64,000 bases of DNA from CAVTWJ01 sp963849485 (GCA_963849485.1 CAWKIF010000079.1:202655-266654); one strand, 5' to 3'; counted from the stretch's first letter, positions 1-7,877 are shown. Numbers and translations: made by a program. The notes: generated by a model not told the origin, from the sequence alone.

Positions 1-131
1 GTCCCCAAATGATGATCCGGGGCATCTTTCCGATCGCTTCATGAATTGACTAGGTTCCCTGGTTTTTATATAAAAAATCTATTCCCGGCCCGCGTCAAGA
101 TTTTGGGTGTAAATTTTCACGGGCGTCTTAA

Positions 132-1353
132 TCAAGCGGCTTGAGCTTCTGTCTCCTTCCTTGAGGTGTGGACTTTAAGCCTATCCCATCTTTCTAGTTG
201 GGCTTCGGCCACTGCCCAGACCAATTTAGTTAATTCCAGTTCATTCTGCATCATCCCTGCCGGCACTCAGTCTTCTCCTGAATTCTAGATTGAACTTTCG
301 ATGATGTTGCTGGAACGAGTAGGCATCCAGAATTTTGGGTCTTCACGGAAAAATAGGGTTTAGGACTCAAATTTATTCTCCGTTATCTCCACCGCTTTGG
401 GATACGTCCTGGACCACTTGGCTTTGAGACTTCCCGAAGCTACTAAGGCTTCTTCCCGGTTCTTGGCCCAATACACAGCCTCAAAATCCGCCATGAAAGC
501 CTTTTGATACTTCCAAGCCACCCGGAAACGGACGTTGCGCATTTCGTGTACTACGCAAAGTTGGTGGGTGATCCCTAAGCGTCCTTCCACCGCCGTGATG
601 ATCCCGCCATGGGTGTTGGACACCACCATCCTCAAACTTTTTCTGTCCAAGCCTCTGATTCAATAGGTCTTCCAGCATGGCTTCCGAAGAAGCCTCACTC
701 TCCCTGTCTCCCACTAAGAACCCGAGAAAATGTCGTTTCAGGTTCCCATCCACCCCGATAGCCACCAACAACGCGGGTTTCACACCAGCCTCGTGAACGG
801 CTGATAGTCAGGTAAAGCACCTCCAGAAATAGTTATCGGATGCCTCCGGGTAAGGGTCGCTTCTCCCATTCCCGCAACGTGGGTTCCAAGGCGTTGGTCA
901 TCTCACTGATGTGGCTGGCCGACCATTTCGTTCCAAAGGCCTCGTTCATCCCTGCCGCTACTGAGCGGGTGGAAGCACCTTTCAGCTAGAAATTCATTCC
1001 CAGATAACCCATCAGGGCTTGGCTACCGTCCCTCAAGGCCTTCAAAGACTCGGAAAAAAACCCTTTACCCTTCCTCAAAACCGGCTTTCTCAATTGCCAA
1101 CGGCCTATAATTTCAGGCACGAAAATTTTTTTAAAAACCATACGGTAACGGGTTTTCCTGCCTTTCGTAGGGTTGGCTACCCAAGAATTCGTCTCGTTCC
1201 TTTTCCAACTGGGTATTGAAAGCCTCGGAAAGCTACTGGTCGAGAGCCTCCCCGACCGATTGGCCGATCTGTCGACTTCCTACCGCCGACTTGACCATGG
1301 CTTGAGTTTTCTCTCTTGCCAAGGCCTGCTAAGGCTAGGTGTATATTCTTCAT
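132..1353 (-). pseudogene. IS256-family (mutator type) transposase, degenerate
   Basis: The gene is a broken copy of the 406-residue transposase at 4180-5400. The start (ATG at 1353-1351) and first codons are conserved, but a one-base insertion shifts the frame after about codon 7, and several further stops and indels divide it into pieces. The best-preserved piece covers 360-650. There the second catalytic Asp is changed: the intact copy reads VVSDAHAG and this copy reads VVSNTHGG. Even a repaired frame would therefore lack the D-D-E triad. The C-terminal codons and stop (TCA on the plus strand at 132-134) remain recognisable. It cannot encode an active transposase but could be mobilised in trans if its ends still function. 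Confidence 0.9.
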
Positions 1354-1413
1354 GGGCGTAACGTCCTTTCACAAAAAGGATATGGTGTCGTGAACAAACA
1401 CCATGTTACGCCC
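1354..1413 (-). promoter_or_regulatory. Transposase leader with nested inverted repeats (copy in decayed IS)
   Basis: The 60-base leader is bounded by GGGCGTAAC and GTTACGCCC and contains two inner hairpins (ATGGTGT/ACACCAT and TCCTTT/AAAGGA). All three stems are kept in this decayed copy, while the coding sequence behind it has degenerated. The same structure precedes the intact transposase at 4120-4179. Confidence 0.65.
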
Positions 1414-1466
1414 GTTTCTTTTTACACCCATAAATATAACGCGGCTATTACCGGGATGCATAAGAC

Positions 1467-2202
1467 CTAAAATCTAATATCTAGCTTCTCAACGTCCTTC
1501 GCCAACAAATCCAGATTCGTCCGATATTTCGGGTTAAATTTCAAAGGCCCAAAGACAGGAACATTTAAAAGTTTTTTGAGAGCTTGTACATTCGTCTTTT
1601 CCGCGATGGATTTGCCCCGATAGCCATTCACTACCACTCCTATCACTTTCGACCGATCGTATTTGAAGGGCTTGGACGGTTAAGATCGTATGGTTGATGG
1701 TTCCCAATCCGGCCCGGGCCACCACCAGGGTCGGCAATTTCCACTTTACGACCCAATCAATAGCCAAAAAGTCTTTCGTAATCGGCACCAAAACCCCGCC
1801 GATACCCTCAACGATCAAGGTGTTGTATTTATCATGGGCGGCTTGGTAGCCTTTCTCTACCTTGGCGAGGTTGACCTTCCCCTCTTTCCACCCGGCTACC
1901 CAGGGGGCCAGGGGTTGTTTGTAATGCAGGGGGACAATTTCAGGGTAAGCCGAATCCGGAAGTTTCGCGGCCTTTTGAAGCAGTTTCCCATCTTCGCTGA
2001 ACAATCCATCGGACCTGTCTGACGAAGCTGCCAATCTCCCGAGGCTCGTAGAGCGCAGGGAGATAGCGCAGTCAGAGGCGACCGGTTTAAAGACACCAAC
2101 CTTGATCCCACGGTTGACCAGCATTCGCGCGATCCCAGCGGAAATCAGGGTCTTCCCCACTCCCGTATCGGTTCCTACCACAAAAAGACCCGTTATTTTC
2201 AT
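1467..2202 (-). CDS. bioD: Dethiobiotin synthetase, frameshifted near 1673
   Basis: BioD makes dethiobiotin from 7,8-diaminopelargonate, CO2 and ATP, the step before biotin synthase. The N-terminus carries the P-loop GTDTGVGKT, followed by FKPVASD, VEGIGGVLVPI and LVVARAGLGTINHT, all typical of the family. The first frame runs on into unrelated residues after VQAL. A one-base shift near 1673 restores the expected C-terminus (SKVIGVVVNGYRGKS, then VPVFGPL) down to a stop at 1467-1469, giving about 245 codons in total, a normal length. The start ATG overlaps the stop of the upstream toxin gene as ATGA, so translation is likely coupled. I cannot tell whether the frameshift is real or a sequencing indel. 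Other biotin genes (bioA, bioB) are not in the window. Confidence 0.85.
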
Positions 2203-2639
2203 CGCTTATTTTTTTCAATCGGATGGTGCCACTTCAACTTAGGGAACCTAGAAAAATCGCGGTCGGTTGTAACCCAGTCCGCCCCATTTTCTACGGCTAG
2301 AGCGGCATGGAAGGCGTCTGAAACCATGTTGCCTTTTGCGTCGACCGCAACCGAAAGTTCTTTAAATATTTCCCAGTGCCTTGGGCCGGGCGTGACAGAA
2401 ATGCATTGTGGTTCCTGTCTTATTGCGTCAGCAAAACGCCAAGCTTCAATCAGTGGGCTAGGAGGATTGAAAATCCGGGGGTGGGTAACAATTCGCAAAA
2501 ATCCACTTAAGACCAAATCAGAAATTCCGAAAGTCTGGCCGCTTTCCAAAAGTGAATCAAGCCATTTACGGCATTCCGCGTGATTTGGGGAATCCTTCCG
2601 ATAAGCATATACGAGTACATTAACGTCCGGAATAATCAT
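2199..2639 (-). CDS. vapC: VapC-like PIN-domain ribonuclease toxin
   Basis: This 146-residue PIN-domain protein begins MIIPDVNVLVYAYRKD. The conserved acidic residues are visible: D5 at the end of the first strand, D in VSDAFHAALA, and D in WVTTDRDFSRF. PIN toxins cleave RNA (often tRNA) and are held in check by the antitoxin encoded just upstream. The gene overlaps the antitoxin gene by 20 bases at its start and overlaps bioD by 4 bases (ATGA) at its end. The toxin pair is therefore built into the middle of the biotin operon. The subfamily resembles toxins of about 140-150 residues annotated as VapC; cellular target unknown. Confidence 0.85.
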   Translation of the reverse strand: MIIPDVNVLVYAYRKDSPNHAECRKWLDSLLESGQTFGISDLVLSGFLRIVTHPRIFNPPSPLIEAWRFADAIRQEPQCISVTPGPRHWEIFKELSVAVDAKGNMVSDAFHAALAVENGADWVTTDRDFSRFPKLKWHHPIEKNKR

Positions 2640-2877
2640 GAGAATCCATCAGATCTAACAAAGCACTGCTATCATCCAAGTCAACACCCGGTTGCAGACC
2701 CTTTCCGTCGAAAATCGGTAGTTTTGCCCGAGGACTCTTGGCGGCTATTGGGTCGCGGCGTGAGATCGTCTCCCGCAAAGCGTCCTCAATGACGGCTGTC
2801 AAAGTCCGATGGGTTTTGACTGCGAGTTGCTTTGCCTTTTGATAAAGATGGTCGTTTAATTGCAATGTTGTTCTCAT
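2620..2877 (-). CDS. vapB: Ribbon-helix-helix antitoxin (VapB-like)
   Basis: The protein is 85 residues from the ATG at 2877. Its N-terminus, MRTTLQLNDHLYQKAKQL, is a ribbon-helix-helix DNA-binding fold of the kind used by antitoxins to repress their own promoter. The C-terminal tail (PGVDLDDSSALLDLMD) is the acidic, flexible part that normally wraps the PIN toxin. The frame is open upstream to 2913, but a consensus promoter sits in that stretch with its -10 seven bases before this ATG, so I chose this start. The gene lies 44 bases after the bioF stop and overlaps vapC. Confidence 0.8.
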   Translation of the reverse strand: MRTTLQLNDHLYQKAKQLAVKTHRTLTAVIEDALRETISRRDPIAAKSPRAKLPIFDGKGLQPGVDLDDSSALLDLMDSHDYSGR

Positions 2878-2884
2878 GCATAAA

Positions 2885-2913
2885 AGCATATAGCTTACGC
2901 ATACATATGTCAA
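2885..2913 (-). promoter_or_regulatory. Internal promoter for the toxin-antitoxin pair
   Basis: On the minus strand there is a perfect -35 TTGACA (2908-2913), a 17-base spacer and a -10 TATGCT (2885-2890). Seven bases later comes the ATG of the antitoxin, so transcription should begin at or beside the start codon and give a leaderless message. Short inverted repeats overlap the -10 (AGC-ATATA-GCT at 2885-2895, ATGC-N6-GCAT at 2876-2889) and could be where the antitoxin binds. Confidence 0.7.
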
Positions 2914-2921
2914 TTCTGGCT

Positions 2922-4076
2922 TTATAGCTTTTTAAACGCATTAAAGAGTTTTTCAATATCCTCGTCTGTATGTGCCGCCGAGACAGACAATCTCAGCCTG
3001 GCTGTACCTTTCGGCACCGTGGGTGGACGGATCGCTACCACTAAGATGCCCTCTTCCAACAGTTTTTCGGACATCTTTAGGGCTTCCTCATTCTCACCCA
3101 CGATGATCGGCATGATCGGCCCGGCGCCTCTGGGTATCTCATAGCCCAAGGCCCGCAAGCCATCCCTGACCTTTTTGGCGTTCTCCCAAAGCTTTTCCAC
3201 CCTTTGGGGTTCTTGTTGCAATACCTCCAAAGCGCCCAAGGATGCCCCGCAAACCGACGGGGGCAGGCCCGTTGTATATATGAAGGTTCGGGCATGATTG
3301 ACCAGAGATTCGATGAAAAGTTTCGGCCCGCAAATGAACCCGCCCATGCTTCCCAAGGCTTTGCTATAGGTGCCCATAACCACCGCCGGGAAATGCTTTA
3401 AGGGGAAATGATGGGTAATGCCCTCTCCCCCTGGTCCCAAGACCCCTGTCCCGTGGGCGTCATCCACCATCACGAGGGCGTCATACTCATGGGCCAGGTT
3501 GGTGAGCTTCAAGAGGGGCACTAGGTCGCCATCCATACTGAAAAGCGCGTCCGTCACCACCAGTTTCCTCAGGTATTTCCCGGCCCGTTCCAATTGTTTC
3601 TTCAAGTCCTCTAAATCAAGGTGGTCATAAACCAAAAACTTGGCCTTGGATTGGCGGCAGGCGTCGATCAAGCTGGCATGGTTGAGCCGATCACACAGGA
3701 CAGCGTCTTTTTCCCCCACTAGGCCGCAGACGGCTGCTAGGTTGGCCATATAGCCAGTGGGGAATGCCAGGCAGGCTTCCGAGCCCTTGAAGTTGGCCGT
3801 GATTTCTTCCAATTGCATGTGGATAGGAAAATGTCCCGACACCAACCGAGAGGCCCGTGCCGAGGCCCCATAGCGGATCAGGGCCCGTTGGGATCTTTCC
3901 AAAACCGTTGGATGGTCCGCCAGCCCCAGGTAATTGTTGGTGCAGAAAAGGACGCAATCCTTCCCATTCACCGAAGCCCTCATGCCGCCTAAAGGCTCCA
4001 CCACCCTCAGCCTTCGCCGAAGGCTTTGGGCCTCTAATTCGTGGATTTCTTCGTGTAGATCATCAATCCAGCTCAA
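2922..4076 (-). CDS. bioF: 8-amino-7-oxononanoate synthase
   Basis: BioF condenses pimeloyl thioester with alanine to give 8-amino-7-oxononanoate, the first committed ring step of biotin synthesis. The 384-residue length and motifs fit the alpha-oxoamine synthase family: NNYLGLADHP, the glycine-rich PTGYMAN, DDAHGTGVLG for pyridoxal phosphate, and the Schiff-base lysine K239 in GTYSKALGS. The likely start is TTG at 4076-4074, with GAGG seven bases upstream. The intact IS element sits immediately upstream, so the native promoter is now more than 1.35 kb away. The Shine-Dalgarno lies inside the IS target duplication and therefore survives. Related enzymes (KBL, SPT) are possible, but the bioD neighbour favours BioF. 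Confidence 0.9.
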   Translation of the reverse strand: MSWIDDLHEEIHELEAQSLRRRLRVVEPLGGMRASVNGKDCVLFCTNNYLGLADHPTVLERSQRALIRYGASARASRLVSGHFPIHMQLEEITANFKGSEACLAFPTGYMANLAAVCGLVGEKDAVLCDRLNHASLIDACRQSKAKFLVYDHLDLEDLKKQLERAGKYLRKLVVTDALFSMDGDLVPLLKLTNLAHEYDALVMVDDAHGTGVLGPGGEGITHHFPLKHFPAVVMGTYSKALGSMGGFICGPKLFIESLVNHARTFIYTTGLPPSVCGASLGALEVLQQEPQRVEKLWENAKKVRDGLRALGYEIPRGAGPIMPIIVGENEEALKMSEKLLEEGILVVAIRPPTVPKGTARLRLSVSAAHTDEDIEKLFNAFKKL

Positions 4077-4119
4077 TGCAAACCTCGGCCGCGTAAATTA
4101 GGAGGGTGTAAAAGGAAGC

Positions 4120-4179
4120 GGGCGTAACATGGTGTTTGTTCAGGACACCATATCCTTTTAGTGAAAGGACGTTACGCCC
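4120..4179 (+). promoter_or_regulatory. Three-stem leader sequestering the transposase ribosome-binding site
   Basis: The 60 bases before the transposase ATG form a predicted cloverleaf. An outer 9-bp stem GGGCGTAAC (4120-4128) pairs with GTTACGCCC (4171-4179). One inner hairpin is ATGGTGT (4129-4135) with ACACCAT (4145-4151). The other is TCCTTT (4153-4158) with AAAGGA (4164-4169). AAAGGA is the Shine-Dalgarno for the ATG at 4180, so when folded the ribosome site is closed. Such leaders are known in IS elements as a guard against read-through from outside promoters. Confidence 0.7.
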
Positions 4180-5400
4180 ATGAAGAATATACACCTAGTC
4201 TTGCAGGCCTTGGCAAGGGAGAAAACCCAAGCCATGGTCAAGTCGGCGGTCGGGAGCCGGGAGATCGGCCAATGGGTCGGGGAGGCTCTCAACCAACAGC
4301 TTTCCAAGGCCTTCAATGCCCAGTTGGAGAAGGAACGGGACGAGTTCTTAGGTAGTCAACCCTACGAAAGGCAGGAAAAACCTCGTTACCGTAATGGTTT
4401 CAAACAGGTTTTCGTGCCTGGATTTCTAGGCCGGTTGGAATTGAGAAAGCCTGTTTTGAGGAAGGGCAAAGGGTTCGTTTCCGAGACTTTGAAGGCCTTG
4501 AGGGAAGGCAGCCAAGCCCTGATGAGTTATCTGGGAATGAATTTCTGGTTGAAAGGGGCTTCTACCCGGTCGGTAGCGGCAGGGATGAACGAGGCCTTTG
4601 GAACGAAATGGTCGGCCAGCCACATTAGCCAGATGACCAATGCCTTGGAACCCACGTTGCGGGAATGGGAAAAGCGGCCCTTACCCGAAGGGATCCGATA
4701 CCTGTACCTGGATGCGCTTTACCTAACGGTCAGGCGTCAGGAGACAGGGGTAAAACAAGCCTTACTGGTGGCTATCGGGGTGGACGGAAACCTGAAACGG
4801 CATTTTCTCGGGTACTTAGTGGGAGACCGGGAGAGCGAGGCTTCTTGGGAAGCCATGCTGGAAGACCTGTTGAACCGAGGCTTGGACAGGAAAAGTTTGA
4901 GGATGGTGGTGTCCGACGCCCATGCCGGGATTATCGCGGCGGTCGAAAAACGCTTGGGAGTAACCCACCAGCTTTGCGTCGTACACAAGATGAAGAACGT
5001 CCGTTTCCGGGTAGCCTGGAAGGACCAAAAGGCCTTCATGGCGGATTTCAAGGCGGTGTATTGGGCCAAGAGCCGAGAAGAAGCCTTGGTGGCCTTGGGA
5101 AGCCTCAAAGCCAGGTGGTCCAAGACCTATCCCAAAGCCGTGGAGATGACGGCAGAAAAATTTGACTCCTACACCCAATTTTTTCGGGAAGACCCTAAGT
5201 TCTGGCTCATCACCCGTTCCAGCAATCTCATAGAAAGGTTCAATCTGGAGCTGAGGAGAAGGCTGAGGCCGGCGGGGATGATGCAAAATGAATTGGAATT
5301 AACCAAATTGGTTTGGGCAGTGGCAGATGCCCAACAACAAAGATGGAATAGACTTAAAGTCCACACCTCAAGAAAGGAGACAGAAGCTCAAGCTGCTTGA
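4180..5400 (+). CDS. IS256-family (mutator type) transposase
   Basis: This intact 406-residue DDE transposase is of normal length for the IS256 family. The catalytic triad is visible as D178 (YLYLDALY), D246 (VVSDAHAG) and E352 (SSNLIERFN). The family signature C-x2-H is at C266-H269 (CVVHKMKN). The N-terminal third is the DNA-binding region, with a charged block KRNG-like stretch near residues 65-75. It cuts and circularises the element by a copy-out mechanism in well-studied relatives. The start codon directly abuts the structured leader. The decayed copy at 132-1353 is close in sequence but inactive. Confidence 0.95.
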   Translation: MKNIHLVLQALAREKTQAMVKSAVGSREIGQWVGEALNQQLSKAFNAQLEKERDEFLGSQPYERQEKPRYRNGFKQVFVPGFLGRLELRKPVLRKGKGFVSETLKALREGSQALMSYLGMNFWLKGASTRSVAAGMNEAFGTKWSASHISQMTNALEPTLREWEKRPLPEGIRYLYLDALYLTVRRQETGVKQALLVAIGVDGNLKRHFLGYLVGDRESEASWEAMLEDLLNRGLDRKSLRMVVSDAHAGIIAAVEKRLGVTHQLCVVHKMKNVRFRVAWKDQKAFMADFKAVYWAKSREEALVALGSLKARWSKTYPKAVEMTAEKFDSYTQFFREDPKFWLITRSSNLIERFNLELRRRLRPAGMMQNELELTKLVWAVADAQQQRWNRLKVHTSRKETEAQAA

Positions 5401-5547
5401 TCCAGGCGCCCGTGGAAATTTACACCCAAATTCTTGACGCGGGCCAAACCTCGATGTATAGTTTTCACCACTTCAATTTTATTTGCCACGACGGGTCCCA
5501 ATTGTGGAAAAGAATCAAATTCTACTTATCCTCGTAAGATCATTTTC

Positions 5548-6132
5548 TTAAAATTTATCAAACAACTTTATAACTTCACTTTTTATTTCCTTAATCTGTT
5601 CTTCTCGCTCGGCTTCAAGAAGGTACATCCTTTTTCCGTTTTCCAGAACAATAAACAATATATGAGCCGTCCATCTAAAAGTACCCATCCGTGTAGATTT
5701 TTGTTCTCTTTCTCCTGAAGTAATCTCGAAAGCCTTAATCTCTTTCCGTAATATTTTACGATTCACCATCTTTCCCTTAATTAATTCAATTGATAAATCA
5801 TTTCCATTGAAAACTATTTTTCGTTTTCGAAATAAGAAAGTAAATATCTTGTACAGTCCATACAAGAATAAAATGCCAACTGCAATGAGAATTAAGAACG
5901 GAAAACGGTCCAGAAACGGAAAACGCTCTAACGAGTTTGGATCTTTGGAATATTCATAAAAAGTATAGGGCGCTAAAATAAAGCAAATAACGATTGATGT
6001 AAGAATTGTTTCATACGAATTTTCGCAAGAAATTGTTTTTTCTGTTTTTTTGACTGAAAAAGGCTGTAAACCATAATTTTCATGACCTAAATAAGCCATC
6101 TGGTCTTTTATTGTAGTTATCTCAGGCATCAC
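5548..6132 (-). CDS. Hypothetical membrane protein
   Basis: This 194-residue protein is not recognised as a named family. Two membrane segments are seen near residues 45-62 and 80-100, separated by a short loop. A soluble C-terminal domain then follows with many Lys and Glu and the pattern KIVFNGNDLSIELIKGK, like small PH-type or bPH-like domains of membrane proteins. The gene is visibly richer in A and T than its neighbours, as is the surrounding stretch, which may point to recent arrival. It lies about 100 bases beyond the right end of the intact IS. Confidence 0.6.
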   Translation of the reverse strand: MMPEITTIKDQMAYLGHENYGLQPFSVKKTEKTISCENSYETILTSIVICFILAPYTFYEYSKDPNSLERFPFLDRFPFLILIAVGILFLYGLYKIFTFLFRKRKIVFNGNDLSIELIKGKMVNRKILRKEIKAFEITSGEREQKSTRMGTFRWTAHILFIVLENGKRMYLLEAEREEQIKEIKSEVIKLFDKF

Positions 6133-6183
6133 TAAATTTTACATTCAAAAAGGTTGTCCATGAAGGGTTCCCCTCGCGAATGC

Positions 6184-6540
6184 TTAATAAGCCGTCCAAC
6201 CTTTTTTCTTCAACTCCTCAAGCCAAATCTTTTCAAGCGCTTTGAGGTCTTCCCCGGGGTCCCAGCCTTGTTCATCCTTTGGCTTCAAGGTATCCAAAAC
6301 AGTGAACTCAAAGGTGTCCGCGCCTTGGGATCGATAATCTTCCATGACCTTGGGGTTCTTCAATAGGAGATCATTGGATTTTCCCATTTTCAGAACGGCT
6401 TTATGGAGGTTTAGGGAACCCACGAGATTACGGCTGGCCCCGATGATGAACCCATTGGTCTTTGTATTTCGAACCAGAAAAACACCCATTGGGATGGGCG
6501 TATCCTTGTATTGTTTTTTAAGTTCAGCCTTCGTTTTCAA
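6184..6540 (-). CDS. GIY-YIG nuclease-like domain protein
   Basis: The protein is 118 residues. It resembles a group of small GIY-YIG superfamily proteins in which the two signature strands are PMGVFLVRN (in place of GIY) and FIIGASRNL (in place of YIG), followed by a helix with LNLHKAVLKMG. It ends LEKIWLEELKKKGWTAY, also typical of that group. Members of the superfamily cut DNA in repair, intron homing or restriction, but this short subgroup is poorly characterised, so activity is not assured. Translation probably uses the ATG at 6540. The neighbours give no operon context. Confidence 0.6.
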   Translation of the reverse strand: MKTKAELKKQYKDTPIPMGVFLVRNTKTNGFIIGASRNLVGSLNLHKAVLKMGKSNDLLLKNPKVMEDYRSQGADTFEFTVLDTLKPKDEQGWDPGEDLKALEKIWLEELKKKGWTAY

Positions 6541-6683
6541 GACAAACTCCTATTTTTCATTTGCTATTGTCCAATATGGGTCCACAACTCGAACAACGCC
6601 TCGGGGATCAGATCAAATCTTCAATAATTCTGTTTCCTGTAATTGTCGAAAAAAACGGCCGGGGAGACTGACAACCTTCATCG

Positions 6684-6965
6684 TCAGCGATCTTTTCTTC
6701 CTGTCGCGATCTGAGCGTTAATTTCTTTCAATGTCATCTTGGAAGTGCCCTTGGTCACGGAACGGTTTTGCATCCTTTCCACGGCGATCATAGCCCGAAC
6801 TTGACGCAAGGCGGCAAGTGAATCCTCCACGTTATCCTCTGAAACCGCCGAAACTAGGGCAATTGGCTTTCCATTGGAAGTTAGAAAGAAATCTTTCTCG
6901 CGGGCCAAGTCGCTCCATATTTTTCCGGATTTGACGCGAAAATCACGAACAGATACAAATTTCAT
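6684..6965 (-). CDS. Phd/YefM-type antitoxin, apparently orphan
   Basis: From the ATG at 6965 the product is 93 residues. A strong AAAGGAGG lies five bases upstream, so this start is preferred over the open frame to 7001. The N-terminus, MKFVSVRDFRVKSGKIW, then FFLTSNGKPIALVSAV, is the Phd/YefM fold that binds operator DNA. The C-terminal half carries the toxin-binding tail. A toxin gene would normally follow directly, yet the next 140 bases hold only a 22-codon frame (6613-6681) that matches no toxin I recognise. The antitoxin may be a solitary regulator or a remnant. Confidence 0.7.
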   Translation of the reverse strand: MKFVSVRDFRVKSGKIWSDLAREKDFFLTSNGKPIALVSAVSEDNVEDSLAALRQVRAMIAVERMQNRSVTKGTSKMTLKEINAQIATGRKDR

Positions 6966-7043
6966 AAGAGCCTCCTTTGAACGGGTACCATTAGTGTACA
7001 CAGTTGGTACTCAATTCTCAGCATTTCAAAGCGATGTCCACAA

Positions 7044-7403
7044 TCACTTCTTAGCGGTCTTCAAACCCGTGATATAGGTGGATAAAAAGATAAGCCCAAA
7101 AGGGATCCAGGTTCCCAGCAAACTCTTGAACATATCCAGGCTTTTAAGGATCACCAACGCCACCAGGAAAAAATCCATAAACACGATGAAGGATACAAAG
7201 ATAACCGCAGTTGAGAGGGGTTTGGTATAGCGGAAATGTCGGTGGTAATGGTAGGAAAGAAAGGCAAAAGCTAAGGGCCCGCCGATGGCATGGATGATCA
7301 GGACTTTGTTCAACGGCAAGAACGCCTGACCGATTCCCATGATGGCGGCACAAATGGCCCAACCAACGAATGAATACAAAAGGATGATGAGGATTTTTTT
7401 CAT
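7044..7403 (-). CDS. Small integral membrane protein
   Basis: From the ATG at 7403 the product is 119 residues, with four predicted membrane segments (about residues 3-22, 33-50, 60-82 and 88-112) and a histidine-rich loop HYHRHFRYTK between the second and third. The last residues are lysine-rich (KTAKK). I do not recognise a named family. Its start overlaps the end of the C_GCAxxG_C_C gene by four bases, so the two are co-transcribed and probably translationally coupled. A role with the redox-type cysteine protein upstream is possible but unproven. Confidence 0.6.
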   Translation of the reverse strand: MKKILIILLYSFVGWAICAAIMGIGQAFLPLNKVLIIHAIGGPLAFAFLSYHYHRHFRYTKPLSTAVIFVSFIVFMDFFLVALVILKSLDMFKSLLGTWIPFGLIFLSTYITGLKTAKK

Positions 7404-7828
7404 TCGCCCAATAGTTCCACGGCGCTGGCCACCAGTTGAGGGCAAAGGGTGGTGGTAAGTTTGCGTTCTGCGGCATATTGTGCCCCTTCCGGGGTGCCGA
7501 TCTCACAGCCCAAGAGTTCCCGGCAGATGACCGAGCCGTTTCGTCTCTCAAATTCAGCCATGAACTTTCCGGCCATATCGTAATTCATCTTTTTGGCCGG
7601 GGTATCACCCTCGGTCACCATACCGTGCCGGAGCCCCAAGACCATCAAACCGCCCGTGACCGCGCCGCAGGTTTCACCCCGGCGGGCCATCCCCGCCCCG
7701 AAGCTTCCGGCGATCCGCAGGCATGCCTCTTTTTTTAACCCGGCTTCCATGCCAAAAGCGCAAAAGACGCTTTGGGAGCAATTGAACCCCTTCAGAAACA
7801 GATCCAAAGCCACTTCAGATTTGCTCAT
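7400..7828 (-). CDS. C_GCAxxG_C_C family redox protein
   Basis: This 142-residue protein has the family's spaced cysteines and glycines: FNCSQSVFCAFG at the N-terminus, GSFGAGMARRGETCGAVTGG in the middle, then VICRELLGCEIGT and a final LCPQLV. The family (DVU1555-like) is widespread in anaerobes and metal-reducing bacteria. It is thought to bind metal or act in redox chemistry, but no reaction is established. The length is normal. It forms a two-gene unit with the downstream membrane protein. Confidence 0.8.
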   Translation of the reverse strand: MSKSEVALDLFLKGFNCSQSVFCAFGMEAGLKKEACLRIAGSFGAGMARRGETCGAVTGGLMVLGLRHGMVTEGDTPAKKMNYDMAGKFMAEFERRNGSVICRELLGCEIGTPEGAQYAAERKLTTTLCPQLVASAVELLGE

Positions 7829-7877
7829 AACACAGCCTCTTAACTCAACTTTGGCAAATTCAGTCTGGACACACTAT

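Larger units (their letters stand above)
88..1445 (-). mobile_element. IS256-family insertion sequence, decayed full-length copy
   Basis: This is a complete-length (about 1.36 kb) but decayed relative of the intact element at 4088-5444, lying in the opposite orientation. Its ends match that element: the outer end near 88-125 carries GCCCGCGTCAAGA followed by TTGGGTGTAAAT, and the other end near 1411-1445 carries the matching inverted repeat with TTTTACACCC and GCGGC. It is flanked by a near-perfect 9-bp direct repeat, CTATTCCCG at 79-87 and CTATTACCG at 1445-1453 (the first base overlaps the terminal C), which is the size of target duplication IS256 elements make. The single mismatch fits an old insertion. 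It sits about 20 bp beyond the bioD stop codon. Confidence 0.85.
4088..5444 (+). mobile_element. IS256-family insertion sequence, intact
   Basis: The element is about 1,357 bp with imperfect terminal inverted repeats of about 36 bases. The left end (4088 on) has GCCGCGT, then GGGTGTAAA (4104-4112) and CGGGCG (4119-4124). The right end has the same blocks inverted (CGCCCG 5407-5412, TTTACACCC 5419-5427, ACGCGGGC to 5444). A perfect 9-bp target duplication CAAACCTCG lies at 4079-4087 and 5445-5453, proving a single recent insertion event. It landed 3 bases upstream of the bioF start codon. Confidence 0.92.

Noticed and set aside
88..5444. A composite transposon carrying the biotin genes between two IS256 copies.
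   Set aside because: Each IS has its own separate target duplication and one is much more decayed, so they arrived independently.
6613..6681. A 22-codon frame after the Phd antitoxin as a toxin gene.
   Set aside because: Too short and without any toxin-like motif; it may be a remnant or chance.
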